DNA from: Rhinopithecus roxellana
Lineage: Eukaryota > Chordata > Mammalia > Primates > Cercopithecidae
Assembly: GCF_007565055.1 (NCBI RefSeq)
Contig: NC_044567.1
Span: 50,678,260-50,742,259, forward strand
Reading direction: 5' to 3'
Length of the DNA: 64,000 bases
Positions within the stretch are counted from its first letter, which is position 1; the number at the start of each line of letters is the position of its first letter. Made by a program: the position numbers and the translations under genes. Shown piece by piece: positions 10,990 to 22,560 of the stretch. Under the pieces are notes generated by a model, which was given only the letters and a program-made list of their open reading frames with translations, did not search any database and was not told the origin of the DNA.

Positions 10990-11785
10990 GGAAAAAAGTG
11001 TATGTGTGTCTGTGAGTCTCTGAGGTGAGCCTTGTTGGTATTTGTTGGACTGAGTGTAGGGGATCAAGCATGGGCACTGAGGTGTGACAGTGTAGGTGTG
11101 GTGTGGGCAAGTGTGTTCTCAGGAAGACTTTTGCAGGGCTGTGAGTATGAGTTAACTATGTGTGCCCTTCCTGAGACACTAGCCATCTCAGGCCTCAGTT
11201 CCCACTTTTAACTTTCCCAGTTTCCCATGGTGGGGTCTACAGAGGCCCTGCCAGCTCAGATAGGCTCCGTACCTGCCCAGCTCCTGAATCTTCCCAGGAA
11301 ACTGGCCAAGGAAAGGGCACTTGTGGAGTCTACCCAAGGGGTGGTTCACATGCTCGGGTTGGTTTAACTTGGGGCATGGCCCCCACAGGCTCTTGCTAAT
11401 ATTATGTTGTCCCCTGAGTTCCAATCCTCCAGCACTGCTGATGAAAACCCTGGGCTGTGACTCAATAGCCCAAATGTATTTAGTCCACACTCAGTCATAT
11501 TTCTTGGTCCTCTTTTTGTTTTGGTTCCTGAAAAGGTCTTGACTTCACTCACCCCCTTTGGAGGATCTGAATTCCTCTTACCAAACTGACACCCCGTGGA
11601 TAATCTTGATCACTGGTGGCGAGGGATACTGCCCAGGGCTGATGATACTGTTCTGCTCGCTTGAGGATACCAATGTCATGTTAACTTGCATCCTGTTAGC
11701 TAGTGACTGGATACCAGCTTATCATTGCTCCTCAAATTAATTGATTTGTCTTTGTTTACTTGCTTTACTGTCCTTGCCATTTCCA
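10990..11785. other. Unique sequence, no gene seen
   Basis: The first part is GT-rich but has no regular unit. No exon or repeat recognised. Confidence 0.45.
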
Positions 11786-11789
11786 TAGA

Positions 11790-11898
11790 GAGATAGAATA
11801 TTAGAAATTCTAGAGCTGGAAGTGTTCTTAGAATGCATCTACTCCAACCCTCACGTTTTACAGATGGGGAAACTGAGGCCCAGAAAGGGAAGTGACGC
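11790..11898 (-). repeat. MIR-like fragment
   Basis: Contains attctagagctggaag, ccaaccctcacgttttacag, atggggaaactgaggccca and gaaagggaagtgac, the 'ttttacagatgaggaaactgagg' block of reverse-strand MIR. Confidence 0.6.
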
Positions 11899-11899
11899 C

Positions 11900-12360
11900 G
11901 GTTATTTTTGAACTATTTATTTCACAGGAAGTGTATTGAGTATTTATGATATGCCAAATCCACGGCTAGTATCACAGTCAATGGGGGAGGATAGACATGT
12001 GGGCTATTATAGTAAAATCCAAGCTGATGGATGTTATTACATAGGGAAGCACACATTACACAGGTACGCTTTGTCATATTAGGAAGGGGATTATTACATA
12101 AGGCCGTGGGAACAGAGAGGAGGGGCTCCTACACAGATGGATGGGATGAGGGGAGACTTCCAGAACAGGTGACACATGAGTTGTTTCCTGAGTAGGAGCT
12201 CACCAACTGAAGGGGGTGAGAAAGTTTGGGCAGGTGGAGAAGCTTCTAATTTAATGCATTGCTATGGGCTTCTTTCCAGGGCACCTGCTTCTCATTCTTA
12301 ATGTTCCAAAATGTGGAGGTGAAGATGAGTGGAGGGAAAAAGGAGATGGATAATAAAAGT
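11900..12360. repeat. Ancient repeat remains, unassigned
   Basis: The phrases gtattgagtatttatgatatgcc and cttccagaacaggtgacacatgag, then ggtggagaagctt, resemble the old dispersed repeat also seen at 36230-36660 and 45300-45740. The match is weak. Confidence 0.3.
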
Positions 12361-12362
12361 CT

Positions 12363-12402
12363 AAAAGCATGAATGAATGCATGAATGAGTGAATGAATAA
12401 AA
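12363..12402 (+). repeat. (GAAT)n short microsatellite
   Basis: Imperfect ATGA/GAAT units adjoining a reverse-strand MIR. Confidence 0.8.
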
Positions 12403-12424
12403 CCCATACTATTAATGTCTTTCA

Positions 12425-12608
12425 TGAGCTGATATATCATATATGTTAGCTTATTTAATTCTGGTGATATTGTGATTATTCTCATTTGACAGATGAGGCA
12501 ACTGAAGCTTAGACTGAATAACTCTCGGGTCATGCAGATAGAGGGAAGTAGAATTCAAATCCAGGCCTGCCGGGCTCTGCAACTAACTTTTCTACCCTAC
12601 CCTGATGC
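12425..12608 (-). repeat. MIR SINE
   Basis: Shows gcttatttaattctggtgat, tctcatttgacagatgaggcaactgaagctt, and agaattcaaatccaggc in reverse MIR order. Confidence 0.75.
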
Positions 12609-12609
12609 T

Positions 12610-13050
12610 AACTGTTGCCAACCTACTTCAGACATCACATGAAAAAAGACTGAGGGTGGTATTTCACTCGACTCTCCCCTCTTAGTATTGTAAGGGAGGG
12701 TAATCCTTGCCCCCTAGTCACCAGTCACAGCGAGGGGAAGACTCCCTCCAGCCCTCCCTCCTGCAGAAGAGGCGAACCTTTCCCATCTGCCTAAATTCAC
12801 ATCAGTGAATCAAATGGAGTCTCTGCCAGTAAGCATATTAATGGGGCCTTTCCCAGTCCCCGAATCTGCTGAATCTTCATCTTCACTTGAAGTCAAATGA
12901 AGTTTGATTTTTAATTCACCTTGCAGAGTCATAAAGCAAACCAGTGATTGCAGTTAATGCTCAAACTCTGTCTCTTTCCCGGCTTTGCAGCCTGCCTTCC
13001 CTCATGGCTGACTCTGCTGAGCTCGTGTCGCCTGGCAGGCACATCCCACT
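12610..13050. other. Unique block with conserved-looking core
   Basis: The stretch 12785-12965 is repeat-free, with words such as gcatattaatgggg, gatttttaattcacc and cagttaatgc. It could be a conserved regulatory element; nothing in the sequence proves it. Confidence 0.4.
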
Positions 13051-13054
13051 GCTT

Positions 13055-13225
13055 TCAGAGCAGTAGTGACCCAGCGGGGCCGCACACTGGAACCACCTGA
13101 GGAATTTTAGGAGCACCGAAGCCTGGCCCCCATCCCAGAGGGTCTGATGTCATTGGACTCTGGGCATCCGGATTCTTAGAAGTTCTCCAGGTGGTGTGGG
13201 CAGCTGGGGTTGAGAATTATTAGCC
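13055..13225 (+). mobile_element. MER5A-type hAT DNA transposon relic
   Basis: Reads gcagtagtgacccagc, ctggaaccacctgaggaatttt, aggagcaccgaagcctgg, gggtctgatgtcattgg, then ttctccaggtggtgtgg and ggttgagaattat, in MER5A order. Confidence 0.8.
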
Positions 13226-13557
13226 CAGGATGCATCCTTACCTGAGTTAGCTGGGATTTAAACAGCCTCATGCTCTGAGACATGCTTTTGATGCTGGCTT
13301 TCCCTGAACTATGCTCCTCTTTTGAAGATGAGTCTTTTGCTTTGTTCTCTTTTGGGGAATCCCCCTACTGCCTCAGCCTCTCTGGGCCTGAGTCCTACCT
13401 TGCCTTTGTCATGCTACTCCCTCCGCCCACAGAGGGCCTGAGTTCTGTGTCTCTAACCTGCTCACAGACCGAACTGGTGCTGCCTTCTGCTTAGTCTTGA
13501 ATTGCTTCCTATAAAGACACTGTCACACTGTCTTGGGAGCAAGTCTAATGAAAGAAA

Positions 13558-13664
13558 AACAGTGCCATTTTGGAGGCAGAGAATCTGTGGTGCAAATTCT
13601 AGCCTGGATACTCACTGGCTTGTATAACCTCCCTGAGAGCAGTTTTCTCCTCTGTCAAATGGTT
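13558..13664 (+). repeat. MIR SINE fragment
   Basis: Contains ttggaggcagagaatctgtgg, tactcactggcttgtataacct and ttttctcctctgtcaaatgg. Confidence 0.65.
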
Positions 13665-14284
13665 GCTATGGCTGTTTATTGCCGTGCAATAAACCCACCC
13701 AAAACTTAGTGGCTTAATACAACAATATTTATTTTATTAAATATTTATATGGTCTTATTAAAATATTTATTTTCCTGAAGAACCCATGATATGGACAGGG
13801 CTCAGCAGGGACAGCTCATTTTTTGCTCTACTCAGCATCAACGGGGGCAGCTTGAAGCCTGGGGCTGGAGTCCTCCAACGCCTTGTTCATCAGCATATCT
13901 GGCACCGGGGTGGCAAAGACTCAAACAGCCAGGGCCAGAGCATTGCTACTGCTTGGGCATCTTTCTCTCTTTCTGCCTCAACATGGTCTATACAGCATGT
14001 GGTTTTGGGGTACCACATTTCTTATATGTTGGCTCAAAGCTCCCAAGGTGTGTGTCTAAGACAGAGCCTGATGGAAGCTGCATCTTTTATTGCCCAGTCT
14101 TGGAGGTCATGAAGCATTCTTTCCACTTCATTCTCTTCATCAAGGCAGTCATGAAGATCCTCCTGAAGTCCAGGGATAAGGATATAGGCTCCACCTCTTG
14201 ATGAGGGTATAACAAGGTTTATGAAAAGCAGGTGGGATGAGAAAAACATTGTTGCAGCCACTTTGGGAAACCACAATCTGCTAC
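13665..14284. mobile_element. Probable old LTR-like repeat
   Basis: Starts with gctgtttattgccgtgcaataaac, cacccaaaacttagtggctta and atacaacaatatttatttt, a common mammalian repeat opening. It ends with gataaggatataggctccacctcttgatg and ttgcagccactttggg. I take it as an ancient ERVL-class LTR, but I cannot name the subfamily or give its orientation. No internal viral genes are present. Confidence 0.45.
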
Positions 14285-14372
14285 AATGGGAATAAGAATA
14301 CTCTATTGTAAAACAGATTTATTTTGGCGATTAAAGAAATGCATCCTAAACTCTTAACCTAAACCAATTAGC

Positions 14373-14530
14373 TTTTATTATGAGTAAACCTTTTGCATAT
14401 ATTATCTCACTGAAACCTCATAGCAACTCTGCAAAGTAGGTACTATTTCCTCCTTTTACAGAAGCAAGATACATGGTTCAGAAGCCAGCTTAGGTCATAC
14501 AATAGTGAGTCACAGGTCTGGACTTGAAGC
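14373..14530 (-). repeat. MIR SINE
   Basis: Shows catatattatctcactgaaacctcatagcaact, agtaggtactatttcct and ttttacagaagcaagat in reverse MIR order. MER20 lies 17 bp downstream. Confidence 0.75.
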
Positions 14531-14546
14531 TCTATGTGGCTGTGGA

Positions 14547-14790
14547 GCAGTGGTTCTCAACCTCAGATGGGGTAAGGTAATTTTGTCCCCCAGGAGACAT
14601 TTGGCAATTTCTAGAGACACTTTTTGGCTGTCACAACTACTGTGGGTGGGGCGAGTGTTACAGGCATCTAACGGGTAGAGGCTAGGGATGCTGCTAAGCA
14701 TCTCCACAAGACACAGGACTGCCCCAGAACAAAGAATTATCCAGCCTAAAATGTCAGCAGTGCTGAGACTGAGAAACCCTGATCTAGAGA
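14547..14790 (+). mobile_element. MER20 hAT DNA transposon relic
   Basis: Near full length: gtggttctcaacctcag, attttgtcccccaggagacattt, ggcaatttctagagacac, ctgtcacaactactgtgggtgggg, ggcatctaacgggtagagg, gggatgctgctaagcatct, caaagaattatccagcc and gctgagactgagaaaccctg. A reverse-strand MER20 occurs at 47338-47533. Confidence 0.9.
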
Positions 14791-14792
14791 TG

Positions 14793-15752
14793 ATGTTTTA
14801 AACCACTCCTTTATTGTAGGCATTTCTTAATGTTGGTTCCTACTTTTCCTTCCACCAATTTCATTTGCCATTCCAACTTCTTTCCTTGAGCAGCCCTTGA
14901 CTGGTGTTTGTTCTATTGGGTTTGGAATGAATTACAACAACTGAAGTTGGGCATGCCCTCCAAGGCCCCATCTTGCTCAAGGGAGTTGAATCCAGGTCTA
15001 GGAGATGAGCAGTCTCAGGTTGCGTTTTTGCTTGGGGTCTACTGGGCTAAGCTTAGCTTTGCTCAGAGAAAGCACATGCTTGTGGGGTGGGAGTCTTTTG
15101 GATTATGAGCCATGTGCTATTTAGTAAAAACACAGGAATAAAGCTGTCTGAAGCTGGTGGCCTAGCTATAAGCCTTTGCTAAGAAAGGCTCTTCACAGAG
15201 CTGGTAGGTATGCCTCTCAGCTCCAGGAAGGATGGATGCTGGAACAGTGCAATGGGATTCTTTCACATCTGCACTGATGTCCATACTATTTAGTCAGAGG
15301 TCAGATGTTTTAAAAGCACTAGAAGTTAACTGTTAGCTTAAAGGTATGTTTTTGTCACCCTCCCCTCCTCTCTCTATTGCTCATGGGCAAGCTGCCTAAT
15401 GAACATAGCTCAGTTCCATTAGAAGCTGGACAGATACTAGGTGCAGGATGGAGTTAGCCTCTAAAGGCTTTTAGGAAGAGCTAGGAAACTGTGACAAAGG
15501 ATGGGCCAATTTATGCCAAGACAATAATTGCATTAATGCTCCGTACTGAGGACTTCATGAATTCTGGATGTGGTCAAGGCCTGGGATGTGAAGTGCGTCC
15601 TCTAGAATTAAGTCTTTTAATGTGGCCACAACCATGACAGGTGGAGCTAAGTGCAACATCAGGGATCAATGCAGTTTGGGAAATTCTAATGCTGAGACTG
15701 TGACCTTGGCCATGCCAGAGGACCTCTGGCAGAGTTGCAACAATGCATCAGT
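14793..15752. other. Unique sequence, no gene seen
   Basis: No repeat family or exon recognised on either strand. Confidence 0.45.
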
Positions 15753-15754
15753 GC

Positions 15755-15850
15755 TCACACCAAGCAAACTTAGCATCAAATCTGGGACCTGCCACTTACC
15801 TGCTGTGTGGTCTTGTGCTAGCTATTTGGCTTCTCTGAGTAACAAAAAAC
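15755..15850 (+). repeat. MIR SINE fragment
   Basis: Reads atcaaatctgggacctgccacttacctgctg, gtggtcttgtgctagctatttggcttctctgag. Confidence 0.6.
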
Positions 15851-16114
15851 ATCAAACACAATGACACAGAAGAGAAGCTCAACGTATGGACATTGCTATC
15901 ATTATTCTTAATTTAGTTCTGCAGAAGCTGCAAATCTAACCTGGAAAGAGAAATTACTGGAGTCCCTAGGATTTGAATTTGGAAAGCTGCATGTCACCTC
16001 AGGCTTTGGTCCCCTGCCTCTGAATTCCCTTTGCTGCCTATCCTCAAGGAGCTGAAAATCTGAGACCCTTATGGGATTTGCAGTCAGATACAAGGCAATG
16101 ATAGAGGCCCCAAC

Positions 16115-17005
16115 TGCCCAATAAGGCAACTACTGTCCACATGTAGCTATTGAGATCTCAAAATGCAGCTGATGTAACTGAATATCTGGATTTCAAATTT
16201 CATCTAGTTTTAATTATATTTAAATTTAAAAAGTCTTACTAGGTTCAGTTATTGGAAGACTTTTAAGTATGTTTGGAACAAGTTGATATGTGTACCTACC
16301 TTTTCAACTTTGACGTTTATGAAATCTAAATGCAGACCAGTTATTTTCATTGAAAACTGAGATGAGCTGTAAGTAAAACACGCATGGCAGATTTTGCAGA
16401 CTTATTACAAAAAAAAGGTAAACTATCTTGTTAATAATTTATTTTATGCGGATTGCATTGGTTACATGTTGAACTGATGACATGTTGAAGTATTTTGCAT
16501 ATATTGGGTTAAATAAAATACATTATTAATCAGCAATTTCATATGTGAAAGGAAATGTCGTGATGGGCATGTTGGTTTTTTTCCCCGTTGATGCCAATAT
16601 ACATGTATACAAGTCAGTCATTAAGGTTTGTTCTAAGGGTGAGAGTGTAGATTTTAAATTTACAAGGCTAAGGAGTATTAAAAAAATTTGCATTCTGAAA
16701 TTAAATGAAACTTTTATAATGGAAAAAATAATCTCACTTTTTAAAAAATTATTTTTTAATTAATTAAGATTTTTTAAAGATACAGGATGTTGACATGTTG
16801 CTCAGGTTGCTCTTGAACTCCTGGGTTCAAGCAATCCTCTTACGTCAGCCTTCCAAGTAGCTGGGACTACTGGCGCGTGTCATCATGCCCGGCTCACTTA
16901 TTTCTTTTTACTTCATTTAAATGTGGCTGTTAGAAAATCTAAAATTACGTATATGGCTTGCAGTATAGTTCTATCAGCTACTGCTGATGTAGACCACCCA
17001 GCCAG
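16115..17005 (+). mobile_element. Old DNA-transposon-like repeat, split by Alu monomer
   Basis: Opens with caactactgtccacatgtagctattgag, then tttaattatatttaaatttaaa. It closes with aaatgtggctgttagaaaat, ctaaaattacgtatatggct and ttctatcagctactgctg, a known dispersed mammalian repeat whose name I cannot recall. The Alu monomer at 16750-16893 interrupts it. Confidence 0.5.
16750..16893 (-). mobile_element. Alu left monomer (FLAM-like)
   Basis: Reverse-strand Alu left arm only: tgttgctcaggttgctcttg, aactcctgggttcaagcaat, tagctgggactactggcg, ending at the Alu 5' end gcccggct. No second arm follows, so this is an ancient monomer or a truncated Alu. Confidence 0.8.
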
Positions 17006-17009
17006 CTTG

Positions 17010-18040
17010 AGATCTAGAACCTAGGCTGCCTCTCATCTAGGTACAAACAGTTCTGCTGGGAGTCCTGCATTGGGCTTTAGAGCTAACGCTTGAGATGAAT
17101 AAAGCACACACTTTTTCTGACTTGTTTCCTTGCCTCTGTGTACGTATCTTCCGTGAGGACCTTGTGGGAAGAGGTGGCTGGTGGGTATTGATGGGGTTTG
17201 GATAGCCCTGAATCTCTTTCTTAGTCAAATCCCATCTTAACATTGGCCCTTTAAAGCAACTTTAAAGCAAGTTGCTTTCTCTTTACTGAATGTGTTTGCA
17301 TTCTTCTGTTGTCCCACCCCTCAAATACCTAGCTTGGTTAGTTTACTGACTACAGAGACATGGAGTTCTCCATCTTACTGGTTCAAAACATATTTCCTTC
17401 GAGCTCTAGGGAAAGCCTTCTCATCCAAGTACTTCCAGATCTGGAGAGCTAATCTTTGTTGAGTCTACGCACACCTTCTGGCCCTTTAATAAATTTGAGG
17501 CTTGGTGCATTTTGATCTCAGACTTTCTGGGCTGCAGTGTCCAGAGAGGTCCTGAAAGCCCTGTTGAGGCCCTAGCATATGCCAACTCCTAGTAAAACCT
17601 GTGTAGTGAATGAGGAGGGAAGGCAACAGGTGCTGCCACAAGTCAAACAAAGAATAGATGAGCCAGCCTTGCTTCCCAAGTCTAATTTGCACACGGCTTT
17701 GTGATATTTAACCAAATGTGGGAAGAGACTAATATTTCTCCTATTTATCCCCAAGTCAGTCCTGAAACATATTAATCAGCAAACTCATTTCCTTCTCACG
17801 ATTTTTGGTAACTGTTTCACTTGTATACTGAAAGGCAATGACAGCCCTGTGTAAGTTCATGCATATTCCTCATCTAAAGAGAAAGATCTTTAGAGGTCAC
17901 CGATCCAATCGCTGCATTTCTTCATGGGGGAACCCAAAGCCTGGAGGTGTAACAGTGAGCCCCTTTCAGCTTGAAGGTTGTGAGATACTATGGTAACAGT
18001 CTTCTGATCTAGCCAGGAAGGTGGGACAATGTGGGGATGT
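17010..18040. other. Unique sequence, no gene seen
   Basis: No gene recognised. A MIR-like scrap (ggtcaccgatccaatcg, ggggaacccaaagcctgg) lies at about 17885-17960. Confidence 0.45.
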
Positions 18041-18044
18041 AGCA

Positions 18045-18245
18045 CGTGATTTAGAAAGAGATACCACCAGGTTGGAATCTTGGTTTGACCACTTACTATC
18101 TATGTGTTTCTGAGCAAAACCCCTTGACTCTCTAATCATCAGCTTCATCATCTGTAACTGGAATGACATAACCTACTTCCTGGGTTTATTGTCAAGAACA
18201 CAGAACCTGACATACAGTAAGTGCTCAGTCACTGGTAGCTCTCAA
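18045..18245 (+). repeat. MIR SINE
   Basis: Near full length: tggaatcttggtttgaccacttact, tgtttctgagcaaaacccc, catcatctgtaactggaatgac, tttattgtcaagaacac, agtaagtgctcagtcac. Confidence 0.8.
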
Positions 18246-18887
18246 TCCTCTGAGCTACCAGAAAACCCAACATGTCTGTTAGTGGTTGGCTTATGAGCTC
18301 CTGAGAAATTAGAAATCTATGAATTCCCCATATTCTCATCATCTTTTTCTTTATTTTAATAGATCATTGAAGCAAATCCTTCAGATTTTTCACCCTTTTC
18401 TAACATTCTTAGTCAGTGGTGGCAATGGAACCCCAGCTTCGATGTTATTCCTTGGGCTTGTGGGAAGAGAGGAGATGAGATAAACTTCAAGTCCTGAATT
18501 GATCAATAACTATGTTCATTCTTGCTCTGATCCTTGTCCACATGAACTTTTGACAGGAAGAAGCAGGCGCAACAGAGGTAGTGTTTGGGTGGGATACTAT
18601 TAAGCCAACAAAATAACTGGCCTAGGATGTGGTTGTTAGCTCTTCATAGGTTTACTCAAAATTAGGGAAATTCTATACCCTATACCCTGGATCATGGCAG
18701 GAAATATGTCATTATCTACAATTTTAGGGCTTGCTCTGTTGAAAGCAGCTTGGTTGAAAGTGGAAAGCTTGATCATAAATTTAGTTTTGGATTTTTAAGC
18801 ATGAAATAATGGCCACTTGCTGAGAAAGCGTGAGGTTGTTTTTATTTTTAATGCTCACCTCAATTGAGAAGTCTCTTCATGCAGAAG

Positions 18888-18985
18888 ATATGCAGTGTAG
18901 ACAGGAGACCCAAGTTCAATTCTGGACTCTACTAGCAACTTTCTCTGTGACCTTGGAGAAATATTGGCTGTGCATCCTATAGACA
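18888..18985 (+). repeat. MIR SINE fragment
   Basis: Contains caggagacccaagttcaattctgg, actctactagcaactttc and tctgtgaccttggagaa. Confidence 0.65.
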
Positions 18986-19064
18986 TTGATCCTTTATTCT
19001 GCACCCTGTTCAGTAGTGGGGGCTTTATGCAGTCTTGCTTCTTATCACAGCTGTAAAGCTAACT

Positions 19065-19180
19065 AACTAGCTTGATGACACAAGGCTGGTAAATAATGTC
19101 ATAGGCAGGATGAGATTGGAACCCAAACCTTCTGGTTCCTGAAGCCCATGTCCATCCCACTGTGTCGTATTTCATCTGCA
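19065..19180 (-). repeat. MIR SINE fragment
   Basis: Contains acacaaggctggtaaataatgtcat, gattggaacccaaaccttctgg and cccatgtccatcccactgtg. Confidence 0.65.
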
Positions 19181-19181
19181 G

Positions 19182-20225
19182 AAGACAAAGTCTGGAAGGA
19201 CTTAGAAAAAGAATCATGGAAATATGGGGGGCTGGGGAAGGTTTAAACGCATAAAGTCAAGGTAAGTTTGGAAGTAGATGTGTATCTCGAGTCCAGAGTC
19301 AGAAAACTGCCTCAGAAGCCCATGCCCCAGAGAGCTGTGTCCATGGCTGTTTCTCACTCTTCGTGTTCCCATAGGTCATTAGTGCGTTTCAGCCTCCAGC
19401 CATGTCTGTGAGTGGCAGCAAGGGCAGCAGGCTAATGTGCCTTACACTGATAGTGTCTCTTCTCTGATTAGTATTGGCCACACTTCTTTCATTATGTATG
19501 TCCTTTCTGTTCCTTCATTCGCCAAACCTTTGGTCTGTATGTTGCAAGCACTGGACTACAGACCTGGACCACCAGTAATCCCAGGTCTCTTCTGGGTTGG
19601 ATAGAAGGCAGATCCTCTGGGTACTCCATACACTGTTCTTTCCAGGCTTCAGCATTGGAAGTTTTTCCCGCTGCTGGCTTTTATCACTACCTCTAACTTC
19701 ATTCCATGCTCTTGTTTTAGGTTCTTTCTGTTGGTTTATTGGTGCCTGATCTGTTGAGGCTGCTCTGATAGTTATATTCTATGGATGTGCCATTCTTCTC
19801 CACATCTGGCTTCTCTCTTTGCTCCCATAACCAGCTGCAGGGGGCTAAAACAGAGGAGAGTGGATTGTTCCAAATCCAGGCAGTTTGTCAAAAGTGAAGA
19901 CATGGCCCAGAAGGGTGACTTAAAAAACAGAGAAGACATGGAGATTATAAGGAAATGACCCACATGAACCATTCCTGTAAGGGAGAGGAGCAATGGGGCT
20001 GGAGTTTCCAAAACTGGAGGTCTCAGAACTCCAAACAGACTACCTGAGATAAAGGGTATTATTGTTACTCCAAGTGCCCAGGTGGGCCTGTTACTAAGAT
20101 TGGGAGCACTTATTGAGACAGGTAACTCCATGTCCTTCAGTTTGGGGCTGAGGACTATGGAGGACATCTGAAAGATGCATTGTGAAGAAGGAAATTAAAA
20201 GAAAGCTACTGATGATCATCTCAGA
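19182..20225. other. Unique sequence, no confirmed gene
   Basis: Holds a 131-codon open frame on the reverse strand (19772-20167), partly hydrophobic. I see no domain, splice context or codon signal to support it as a gene. Confidence 0.4.
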
Positions 20226-20340
20226 CAGATATAAGCAGATATATGTGTGTCTGTGTATATATGTACGTATATAATTTTATGCCTTTAAACTTTATACTTT
20301 TATAATTTTAAAATTATATACACATATAATTTTTTAAAGA
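20226..20340. repeat. AT-rich inverted-repeat segment
   Basis: Alternating TATA/TGTA sequence with an 18-bp perfect palindrome, TATAATTTTAAAATTATA, at 20301-20318. The flanks gtatataatttta (around 20266) and taaaattatatac form a longer imperfect inverted repeat. Such tracts can extrude cruciforms. Confidence 0.8.
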
Positions 20341-20342
20341 AA

Positions 20343-20484
20343 AAAGGCAGTATAGCAGTTATAGGTATGAGCTGATGAGCTATTGAATCAGATTCTATTG
20401 AAATATCACTCCTGCAACTCATTTGCTGGTTAACCTTGGACAAATCACATAATCTCTTTGTGTCTCCAGTTCCCCATTGGTAGA
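20343..20484 (+). repeat. MIR SINE, 5' part (split by LTR)
   Basis: Reads ggcagtatagcagttatagg, atcactcctgcaactcattt, aaccttggacaaatcacataatctc and ctccagttccccattgg, then stops at the LTR. The rest resumes at 20849. Confidence 0.8.
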
Positions 20485-20848
20485 TAATATGGTTTGGCTG
20501 TGGCCCCACCCAAATCTCATCTTGAACTGTAGCTCCCACATCCCCATGTGTTGTGGGAGGGATCTGGTGGGAGATAATTGAATCATGGGGGTGGGTCTTT
20601 CCTGTGCTGTTCTTGTAATAGTGAATTAAGTCTCACAAGATCTGATGGTTTTATAAAGGAGAGTTCCCCTGCACAAGCGCTTTTGCCGGCCACCATGCAA
20701 GATGTCCCTCTGCTCTTCCTTCGTCTTTTGCCATGATTGCGAGGCCTCCCCAGCCATGTGGAGCTGTAAGTCCATTACACCTCTTTCCTTTATAAATTAG
20801 CCAGTCTCAGGTATGTCTTTATTAGCAGTGTGAGAACAGACTAATACA
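20485..20848 (+). mobile_element. Solo MaLR LTR (MSTA/THE1-type)
   Basis: A 364-bp element with the MSTA/THE1 order: atatggtttggctgtggccccacc, tgttgtgggagggatctgg, gataattgaatcatggggg, tctcacaagatctgatggtttta, ttcccctgcacaagc, ccatgattgcgaggcctccc, taaattagccagtctcagg and a terminal gagaacagactaataca. GTAGA flanks it at 20480-20484 and 20849-20853, the 5-bp target duplication of LTR retroelements. No internal region or second LTR remains, so it is a recombined solo LTR. It entered a MIR. Confidence 0.92.
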
Positions 20849-21030
20849 GTAGATGACAACATTAATGACACCTACTCCACAGGGTTGTGGAGAGCATTGA
20901 ATAAGGTGATATACGTGTGCATGTCTCTCTCCCCATCTCTCTCTCTACCTCTATCTCTGTCTCTGTATGTACACAATACCCAGCCCATAGTAAGTTCTGA
21001 ACAAATGCTTGCTATTGCCATTACGTGATT
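20849..21030 (+). repeat. MIR SINE, 3' part, with TC-rich run
   Basis: Continues the MIR after the LTR: gatgacaacattaatgacacc, tccacagggttgtggagagc, then agcccatagtaagttctgaacaaatgcttgctatt. A TCTC-rich run at about 20920-20970 has expanded inside the MIR tail. Confidence 0.75.
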
Positions 21031-21034
21031 CTGG

Positions 21035-22385
21035 AACTTCACTAAATTTACCATGTCTTCTATTTTTTGTCACTTCCCGTTTACATACCTTGCCTCCTTC
21101 CCTCCAAAGTGTAGCAGTAAATACCATATCATAAGAAGGGTCCTAGCCTTGTCTCTAGAGGCAGCAAGGTGGAAAAATCAACGTGTCCCACTGAGCCAGG
21201 AGGATGGGGTCAAAGAAGTCCAAAGCAATAGGGTGAATTTAGTGGTGGGGTGCTACCTAAAAAGGTAGTGATCCTCTAGGAGCATTGGATGGAAGAGGGG
21301 AGACGTCTGGGATCCCCTCTGAGCCAGAGACAGAGTTCTGTGACACAATCATCATTTCATCCCTAACAGGGTCGCTAACTGAGGCCCCTTTACACCCTGA
21401 TCAGGAAGGTCCTAGTGTTTCCTCTAAAGCTTCATGCACATTCCACAGCATTTCTAGCCTGCACCTAATTCTAGCTAATTAGAGCAGGGGAAAGCACTAC
21501 CTCCTCTGAAGATCTCCATCTTGCTATGTCTGGCAGTTCACCACCACTTACCCTCACTCATCATCAGTTTTATAATCTCATAATGGGCTTTTCTAAAATT
21601 CACAAGCACTTAAAGACCTCAAAACTATAAAAACCTAAGGTTTCTTGGGACACTATCGAATCTCAGGAGAGAATCACAAAGAAAAATTCTTGGCTACTGT
21701 GTAATCCCTAAAAGCAGCAGTATCCAAATTTATCAACAAAATGTTTATAAGCTTGAAGATGTAGTGTAGTTCTTTAAATAAAAGATTTATAAGATAAATT
21801 TTAGTTATTTTCTCTACTTTAGTAATAGATATATCTAATTAAATACTTGAAAGTTCATTTAATTTTTAATTCAGGAAGTCATTCATGATTGAGGCAGTTT
21901 AAACAACTCAGGAGAAACCTCAAACCTTGATGAAATTCCATTAGCTATGTGGATACTTTAATGGTACATTTAATGTTGAATTATGATGATTCTCTGTTGA
22001 GATACCTATGCAGTCTATCAATTCCCTTTTGGGAATTCATGCTTTTAGCTTTTAATGATTGATTCAGTTGATAGTTCACTCCTCAGAGGAAGAACATTTG
22101 CTCTGGCCTTCGCTCGAAATTCAGTGGTCCCATAGAGCTTACATAAGCATGGTTCCTCTTAGAACTGCCCTGTGGGTTTTTGTTTTGCTACCTTCATGGC
22201 ATATGATGGAGGGCGCAGAGACATCCCTTTTTGGGGGAGTGAGGCACGATTGGGAGTTGCTTCCAGTCTGTTTCTAAAATCAGGGATATAGCAACTCCAA
22301 CCATCTGTCAACCAACCATATGTGAGGTCCCGTGATCTCAATCTGAATTTTTTCATGAAGGTCACCTTTCCCTTTAACAGAGATA
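21035..22385. other. Unique, AT-rich, no gene seen
   Basis: No repeat or exon recognised. The part from 21540 to 22060 is markedly AT-rich. Confidence 0.45.
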
Positions 22386-22389
22386 GATT

Positions 22390-22560
22390 CACAGGGCTGG
22401 AGGAACACTGGCGATCATGTAGCCTATTGCCTTTATTTCACCAATGAGGAAACAAGCCCAGAGAGGGCAGATGGTTTTCCCAGAGTTTCAGAGCTATGGA
22501 AGGACTGGAATACAGGTGCTCTACTCACCCATCACATGCTTTTTCTACCATGCCTTATTA
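22390..22560 (-). repeat. MIR-type fragment
   Basis: Contains tttatttcaccaatgaggaaacaagcccagag, ttcccagagtttcagagct and tggaatacaggtgctctac in reverse MIR order. Confidence 0.65.

Noticed and set aside
19772..20167. 131-codon hydrophobic open frame on the reverse strand
   Set aside because: No recognisable family, no splice or promoter context, and a length reachable by chance in 64 kb.
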